DNA of 55,063 nt from Microbacterium sp. 2FI (GTDB lineage: Bacteria; Actinomycetota; Actinomycetes; Actinomycetales; Microbacteriaceae). Made by a program: the position numbers and the translations under genes. The notes under the pieces are model-generated. The model was not told the origin of the DNA. It was given only the letters and a program-made list of their open reading frames with translations, and did not search any database. Shown piece by piece: positions 50,999 through 55,063 of this stretch. The stretch lies in contig NZ_SCMR01000027.1 of assembly GCF_005502885.1 (NCBI RefSeq), forward strand, positions 1 to 55,063, read 5' to 3'. The first letter of the stretch is position 1, and each line of letters begins with the position of its first letter.

Positions 50999-52675
50999 CT
51001 ACGCCTCGATGACCAGCGGGACGATCATGGGGCGCCGGCGCAGCGACTGGTTCACCCAGCGGCCGATCGTGCGCCGCACGATCTGCGACAGCGCGTGCGA
51101 GTCGCGCACACCCGAACTCGCCGCTTCGGCGAGCGCCGCGGCGATCTTGGGCTTGACGCTCTCGAACACCGCGTCGTCCTCGGCGAACCCCCGAGCGTGG
51201 ATCTCGGGGCCCGTGATGATGCGGCCGGTGGCGGCATCCACGACGACGATGACCGAGATGAAGCCCTCTTCGCCCAGGATCCGGCGGTCCTTGAGGTCGG
51301 CATCCGTGATCTCGCCCACCGTCGACCCGTCGACGTAGACGAAGCCGAGGTCGAGCTGGCCGACCACCGAGGCGGTGCCGTCCTTGAGGTCGATCACCGT
51401 GCCGTTCTCGCCCAGGATCGTGCGGTCCGGGTGGATGCCGGTGTCCTGCGCGAGCTTGGCGTTGGCCATCAGATGGCGATACTCGCCGTGCACGGGAAGC
51501 ACGTTCTTCGGCTTGAGGATGTTGTAGCAGTACAGCAGCTCGCCCGCGGCGGCGTGGCCCGAAACGTGCACCTTCGCGTTGCCCTTGTGGACGACGTTCG
51601 CGCCGAGCTTCGTGAGACCGTCGATGACGCGGTACACGGCGTTCTCGTTGCCGGGGATGAGGCTGGAGGCGAGGATGACCGTGTCGCCCGGGCCGGGCTC
51701 GATCGCGTGGTCGTTGTTGGCCATGCGGCTGAGCACCGCCATCGGCTCGCCCTGCGACCCGGTCGACATGTAGACGATGCGGTCGTCGGGAAGATCCCGG
51801 GCCTTGCGATAGTCGATCAGCACGCCCTGGGGCACGTGGAGGTACCCGAGGTCTTCCGCGATCGTCATGTTGCGCAGCATGCTGCGGCCGAGGAGCGCCA
51901 CGCGGCGGCCGTGCGCCGCTGCGGCGTCGAGCACCTGCTGCACCCGGTGGACGTGACTCGAGAAGCTCGCGACGATGACGCGGCGGGGCGAACTGCCGAT
52001 GACCTGTTCGAGCACCGGGCCGATCGAGCGCTCGAGCGGAGTGAAGCCGGGGACGTCGGCGTTCGTGGAGTCGACGAGGAACAGGTCGACTCCCTCCTCA
52101 CCGAGGCGCGCGAACGCGCGCAGGTCGGTGAGACGGCCGTCGAGGGGCAGCTGATCCATCTTGAAGTCGCCGGTGGCGAGGACGAGGCCCGCGGGCGTCC
52201 GGATCGCGACGGCGAGCGCGTCGGGGATCGAGTGGTTCACCGCGACGAATTCGAGATCGAACGGGCCGATCCGCTCGGTCTGACCCTCTTTGACGGTGAG
52301 GGTGTACGCCTTGATGCGGTGCTCTTTGAGTTTCGCCTCGATGAGGGCGAGGGTGAGGCCCGACCCGATCAGGGGGATGTCCTGCTTCAGCCTGAGAAGG
52401 TAGGGAACGGCCCCGATGTGGTCCTCGTGCCCGTGGGTGAGGACGACGCCGACGATGTCGTCGAGGCGCTCCTTGAGCGGCTCGAAGTCGGGCAGGATCA
52501 GGTCGACGCCGGGCTGATGCTCCTCCGGGAACAGCACTCCGCAGTCGACGATGAGGAGCTTGCCCTCGTACTCGAAGACCGTCATGTTGCGACCGACCTC
52601 TCCGAGTCCGCCGAGCGGTGTGACGCGGAGCGTCCCCGGCTCGAGGGCGGGCGGGTCGTAGACCGTGCTGGGCAT
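50999..52675 (-). CDS. rnj: ribonuclease J
   Basis: The 558-residue metallo-beta-lactamase nuclease degrades and matures RNA, combining 5'-3' exonuclease and endonuclease activity. The zinc motif is VLTHGHEDHIGAVPYLL, with GPFDLEFVAVNHSIPDALAV and LATGDFKMD completing the metal site. The beta-CASP domain (VIVASFSSHVHRVQQVLDAA, then STGSQGEPMAVLSRM) and VHVSGHAAAGE follow. The C-terminal domain ends LRRRPMIVPLVIEA. A GAGGAGG Shine-Dalgarno sequence precedes the ATG. It lies 85 bp after dapA, the conserved actinobacterial order. Confidence 0.95.
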   Translation of the reverse strand: MPSTVYDPPALEPGTLRVTPLGGLGEVGRNMTVFEYEGKLLIVDCGVLFPEEHQPGVDLILPDFEPLKERLDDIVGVVLTHGHEDHIGAVPYLLRLKQDIPLIGSGLTLALIEAKLKEHRIKAYTLTVKEGQTERIGPFDLEFVAVNHSIPDALAVAIRTPAGLVLATGDFKMDQLPLDGRLTDLRAFARLGEEGVDLFLVDSTNADVPGFTPLERSIGPVLEQVIGSSPRRVIVASFSSHVHRVQQVLDAAAAHGRRVALLGRSMLRNMTIAEDLGYLHVPQGVLIDYRKARDLPDDRIVYMSTGSQGEPMAVLSRMANNDHAIEPGPGDTVILASSLIPGNENAVYRVIDGLTKLGANVVHKGNAKVHVSGHAAAGELLYCYNILKPKNVLPVHGEYRHLMANAKLAQDTGIHPDRTILGENGTVIDLKDGTASVVGQLDLGFVYVDGSTVGEITDADLKDRRILGEEGFISVIVVVDAATGRIITGPEIHARGFAEDDAVFESVKPKIAAALAEAASSGVRDSHALSQIVRRTIGRWVNQSLRRRPMIVPLVIEA

Positions 52676-52760
52676 CGTTTTGCCTCCTCGGGATGCCGTG
52701 GCATCCGATCGGTTCTTCTGTCGCGTCGTCTGCCTCAGGGGGCGTGGCGGCGCGCGGACG

Positions 52761-53738
52761 TCATCTCGTCGTGCCGGACACCTTCGGCAGGGCGCCGCCG
52801 GCGGCGGCATTGCGGTCAGGACGGAAGTTGGAGAAGTCGGCGCCGGGCACATCGACGACGAGCGAGAGTTCGTCCTCGATCATCGCGGCCTCCCACTCCT
52901 CGGGTCCGACCAGCGGCAGCCGCACCCGCGGGCTCGTGATGCGCCCGAGTCCGTGCAGGATGTACTTCGCCGACACCGTGCCGGGCACGTGGGTCATCAC
53001 GGCCCGAACGAGCGGTTCGAGCTTCATGTGGGCTGCGGTGGCGGCCTGCAGGTCACCGCGGTTCACAGCATCGACGATCACGCGGTACGGCTGGGCGGCG
53101 ATGTTCGCCGTCACCCCGATGAGGCCGGACGCCCCGATCGCGAGGTGCGGCAGGATGTTCGCGTCGTCGCCCGAGAAGTACATGAGGTCGGTCTGGTTGA
53201 GCACGCGGCTCACCTCGCTGAAGTCGCCCTTGGCGTCCTTGATGGCGAGGATGTTCGGGTGCTTCGCGAGCCGCAGGATCGTCTCGTATTTGATCGGCAC
53301 CCCCGTGCGCCCGGGGATGTCGTACAGGATCACCGGCAGATCGGTGGCATCGGCCACGAGCCGGAAGTGGGTGAGGATGCCGGCCTGCGTGGGCTTGTTG
53401 TAGTACGGCGTGACGATCATGATGCCGTCGGCGCCGGCCTTCTCGCTGGCCTTGTAGAGCTCGATCGCGTGGGCGGTCTCGTTCGAGCCGCCGCCCGTGA
53501 TGATCGATGCCCGGCCTGCGGCGACATCCTTGCCGACCTCGACGAGCCGGAGCTTCTCGGCATCGGTGAGAGTGCTGGTCTCACCGGTCGTGCCGGTCAC
53601 GACGATGCCGTCGGCACCGGCGGTGATGACGTCGTCGATGTGCTTCTCGACGGCGGGCCAATCGACTTCGCCGTCGGCCGTCATCGGAGTGACGAGCGCG
53701 ACGAGAACCTGTCCGAAGGGGTTTCCCGTGTGCGTCAT
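52761..53738 (-). CDS. dapA: 4-hydroxy-tetrahydrodipicolinate synthase
   Basis: The 325-residue TIM barrel condenses pyruvate with aspartate semialdehyde in the lysine/DAP pathway. GIVVTGTTGETSTLT, the tyrosine in IVTPYYNKPTQAG, and the Schiff-base lysine in LAIKDAKGDF are visible, as is GDDANILPHLAIGASGLIGVTAN. The start is ATG at 53738, 6 nt after TAACCT. Confidence 0.95.
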   Translation of the reverse strand: MTHTGNPFGQVLVALVTPMTADGEVDWPAVEKHIDDVITAGADGIVVTGTTGETSTLTDAEKLRLVEVGKDVAAGRASIITGGGSNETAHAIELYKASEKAGADGIMIVTPYYNKPTQAGILTHFRLVADATDLPVILYDIPGRTGVPIKYETILRLAKHPNILAIKDAKGDFSEVSRVLNQTDLMYFSGDDANILPHLAIGASGLIGVTANIAAQPYRVIVDAVNRGDLQAATAAHMKLEPLVRAVMTHVPGTVSAKYILHGLGRITSPRVRLPLVGPEEWEAAMIEDELSLVVDVPGADFSNFRPDRNAAAGGALPKVSGTTR

Positions 53739-53744
53739 CCCCTC

Positions 53745-53750
53745 AGGTTA
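53745..53750 (-). promoter_or_regulatory. -10 box of dapA (leaderless promoter)
   Basis: TAACCT on the minus strand lies 6 nt before the dapA ATG. The palindromic repeat at 53795-53879 starts 45 bp further upstream. Confidence 0.45.
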
Positions 53751-53794
53751 TCGGGATGCCGCGCGCGTTGTCGCCGCGCGTTTCGACGTGCTGT

Positions 53795-53879
53795 GCCGAA
53801 AACCCGCTCGGTGATACGACACGCCGGTCTCCGGCATCCGTCACCGGGGTGTCGACGTGACGGACCGGATTTTCGGTAC
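53795..53879. repeat. 85-bp palindromic intergenic repeat, copy C
   Basis: The unit runs from GCCGAAAACCCGCTC to ATTTTCGGTAC. The two halves are largely complementary (CCGAAAA at one end, TTTTCGG at the other; CGACACGCCGG against CCGGGGTGTCG), with the apex carrying GGCATCC. It aligns without gaps to copy D at 54933-55017, with 13 differences by my count, in the same orientation. It lies between the dapA start and the stop of the DUF559 gene. Confidence 0.8.
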
Positions 53880-53913
53880 ACCGGCGGTGGATGAGCGACG
53901 TCGACGGCCGGGC

Positions 53914-54801
53914 TCACCAGGTGAGGCCGGCCCTGCTGCGGTGCAGGTTGCGGGAGACGGCGGAGAGGATCGCGGCCTCGACGAGCTCCCAGTCGTGGAC
54001 GATCAGCGCGTAGTCGAATCTGAGGGTGTTGAATCCGAGGGCCGCTGCCGCAGCATCCCGAACCCGGTCGGCGTGTCTGCCGGCACCATCGTGTGTCTCG
54101 CCGTCGGCCTCGAGGATCAGGCAGTCGCCGAGCACGAAGTCCACGACTCCCACGCCCGGAACGGGCACCTGGCTCGTGAGCGACAGCCCGAGGTGGTGCA
54201 GGCGCAGCCGCAGAAGGGACTCGAGACCGCTGTCGGCGTCGAGGCGGGCGAAGTCGACGAGCCATCGCGACTCGGCCGGGATGGCCTCGCGCAAGATCTC
54301 GCGCTGCCCGACGTCGATCTGCCGGAGCCTCAGCGCGGACTCGAGGGCTGCGAAGAACGGCTCATCGCCGCGGCATCGCTGGATCTGCACGAGGCAGTGA
54401 AGGATGCCGACCCGCTGCAGGTCGGGCGGATCGAGGGGTGTTTCGCGATGGAACAGGCAGCATGCTCCTTCGCCTGGGTGGGGTTCGATCGCGACGCGAG
54501 TGGGGCGATGATCGGGGTGCACCCAGGTATGGGCCGGCTCCTCCGCGCCTCGATCGAGCGTCCACAGCCCGTAGTCCCGGGCCGCCGTGACGCACGCGAT
54601 CACGCCACAGTGGCGGAGCGACTCGATGATCGCCTCGCTGGTGTCGGGAAGGACGTACACGCCATTGCGAGGTCGCAGCAGCATCCCGTCGCGCACGGCG
54701 CGGGCAAGGTCTCGGCGACTCAGCCCTGCCGCCCGGAGCGCCGCCGTGCGAGCCGCCCCGCCGCGACGCCGCACCGCGGTAACAGCGGATTCCCTGGACA
54801 T
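53914..54801 (-). CDS. DUF559 (Vsr/PD-(D/E)XK-like) protein with AbiEi-like N-terminus
   Basis: The 295-residue protein has an N-terminal winged-helix-like part (RTAALRAAGLSRRDLARAVRDGMLLRPRNGVYVLPD), as in AbiEi-type antitoxins. The C-terminal domain has SGLESLLRLRLHHLGLSLTSQ, VPGVGVVDFVLGDCLILEADGETHD, ADRVRDAAAAALGFNTLRFDY and VHDWELVEAAI. This is the DUF559 pattern, with the acidic residues of a Vsr-like endonuclease fold in VDFV and LEADG. No nuclease activity is proven for the family. ATG 54801 is preferred over GTG 54834. No partner gene is present. Near-identical palindromic repeats flank it on both sides. Confidence 0.75.
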   Translation of the reverse strand: MSRESAVTAVRRRGGAARTAALRAAGLSRRDLARAVRDGMLLRPRNGVYVLPDTSEAIIESLRHCGVIACVTAARDYGLWTLDRGAEEPAHTWVHPDHRPTRVAIEPHPGEGACCLFHRETPLDPPDLQRVGILHCLVQIQRCRGDEPFFAALESALRLRQIDVGQREILREAIPAESRWLVDFARLDADSGLESLLRLRLHHLGLSLTSQVPVPGVGVVDFVLGDCLILEADGETHDGAGRHADRVRDAAAAALGFNTLRFDYALIVHDWELVEAAILSAVSRNLHRSRAGLTW

Positions 54802-54932
54802 GGATCGAGCGTGCGGCCGGACGGCACACGACACAGCTCCGACGACGAGATTGGGGACGGATGCCGCCCGAGCCGTCTCTGGGGAGGAACCTGTGGTTCC
54901 GACCCCGTGGCCTCACTCCTCCCCCGCCCCGG

Positions 54933-55017
54933 GCCGAAAACCCGCTCCGTCATCCGACACGCCGGGCGCCGGCATCCGTCACCGGCGTGTCGCTGTTACC
55001 GAGCAGGTTTTCGGTAC
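54933..55017. repeat. 85-bp palindromic intergenic repeat, copy D
   Basis: Same length and orientation as copy C, starting GCCGAAAACCCGCTC and ending GTTTTCGGTAC, with the inner arms CGACACGCCGG and CCGGCGTGTCG fully complementary and GGCATCC in the apex. It lies 130 bp upstream of the DUF559 start. Confidence 0.8.
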
Positions 55018-55027
55018 GGATCAGGGA

Positions 55028-55063
55028 TCAGCGCCCGCGGGCGGCGGCGCGGGAGACGAGGGC
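55028..55063 (-). CDS. possible C-terminal end of a gene cut by the window edge
   Basis: Reading in from the right edge on the minus strand gives ALVSRAAARGR followed by TGA at 55028-55030. The composition fits coding sequence, but twelve codons are too few to name a family. It is tentative. Confidence 0.3.
   Translation of the reverse strand, partial: ALVSRAAARGR

Noticed and set aside
53914..54801. A complete AbiEi/AbiEii toxin-antitoxin pair
   Set aside because: Only the AbiEi-like winged-helix part is present, fused to DUF559, and no nucleotidyltransferase toxin gene is adjacent.

Overview
The window is high-GC DNA of an actinobacterium, most likely a member of the Microbacteriaceae close to Microbacterium. 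This rests on four things: the gene order dapA–RNase J–ftsK–pgsA–cinA–clgR–DUF3046–recA–recX–miaB–miaA–dapF–hflX–lexA; actinobacterial families such as PriA, ClgR, DUF3046 and DUF1844; an actinobacterial boxA in an rRNA leader; and the protein sequences. The genus is inference. Almost all of it is core chromosome. I see no prophage, insertion sequence, CRISPR array, tRNA gene or resistance island. Most genes lie on the minus strand in tightly overlapping operons. Only the DUF1844 gene, lexA, a membrane protein gene, an S9 peptidase gene and a methyltransferase gene are on the plus strand.

Layout. 1-561: extreme 5' end of a 16S rRNA gene (minus) with its leader, boxA and three promoter-like elements. 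562-4250: DUF4184 membrane protein, tyrS, then a SatD-type regulator with a membrane partner behind an array of ATAAG/CTTAT palindromes. 4256-12101: argCJBDF, a membrane acyltransferase-like gene, argH. 12342-13562: an NAD-dependent epimerase-like gene bracketed by two related palindromic repeats. 13576-17153: pheST. 17220-20632: glutamate-type ABC transporter gluABCD with a strong hairpin between gluB and gluC. 20715-23592: rRNA methyltransferase, infC-rpmI-rplT with a terminator, DUF1844. 23589-29007: PLP decarboxylase, sseB-like, priA, hisH, hisB, hisC. 29075-31932: LysM gene divergent from lexA, then a membrane protein. 31934-35220: metF-metE. 35498-39683: S9 peptidase, hflX, methyltransferase. 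39700-47662: dapF, ypeA, small MORN-like protein, miaA, miaB, recX, recA, DUF3046, clgR, cinA, pgsA. 47698-53738: ftsK, acetyltransferase, RNase J, dapA. 53795-55017: a DUF559/AbiEi-like gene bracketed by two near-identical 85-bp palindromic repeats.

How the genes work together. Arginine, histidine, methionine and lysine/peptidoglycan precursor genes sit beside tRNA charging (tyrS, pheST), tRNA modification (miaA, miaB) and translation (infC, L35, L20) genes. The DNA-damage genes (lexA, the LysM gene, recA, recX) carry LexA-box-like palindromes in places that fit control by LexA.

The most unusual signals are these. (i) Two families of intergenic palindromes share the core CGACACGCCG, and each family brackets exactly one gene. 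(ii) A TANNNT box lies 6-8 nt before the start codon of most operon-leading genes, which points to pervasive leaderless transcription. (iii) The heptamer GGATGCC/GGCATCC occurs on both strands at several times the chance level. (iv) The SatD-type regulator has a palindromic operator array over its own promoter.
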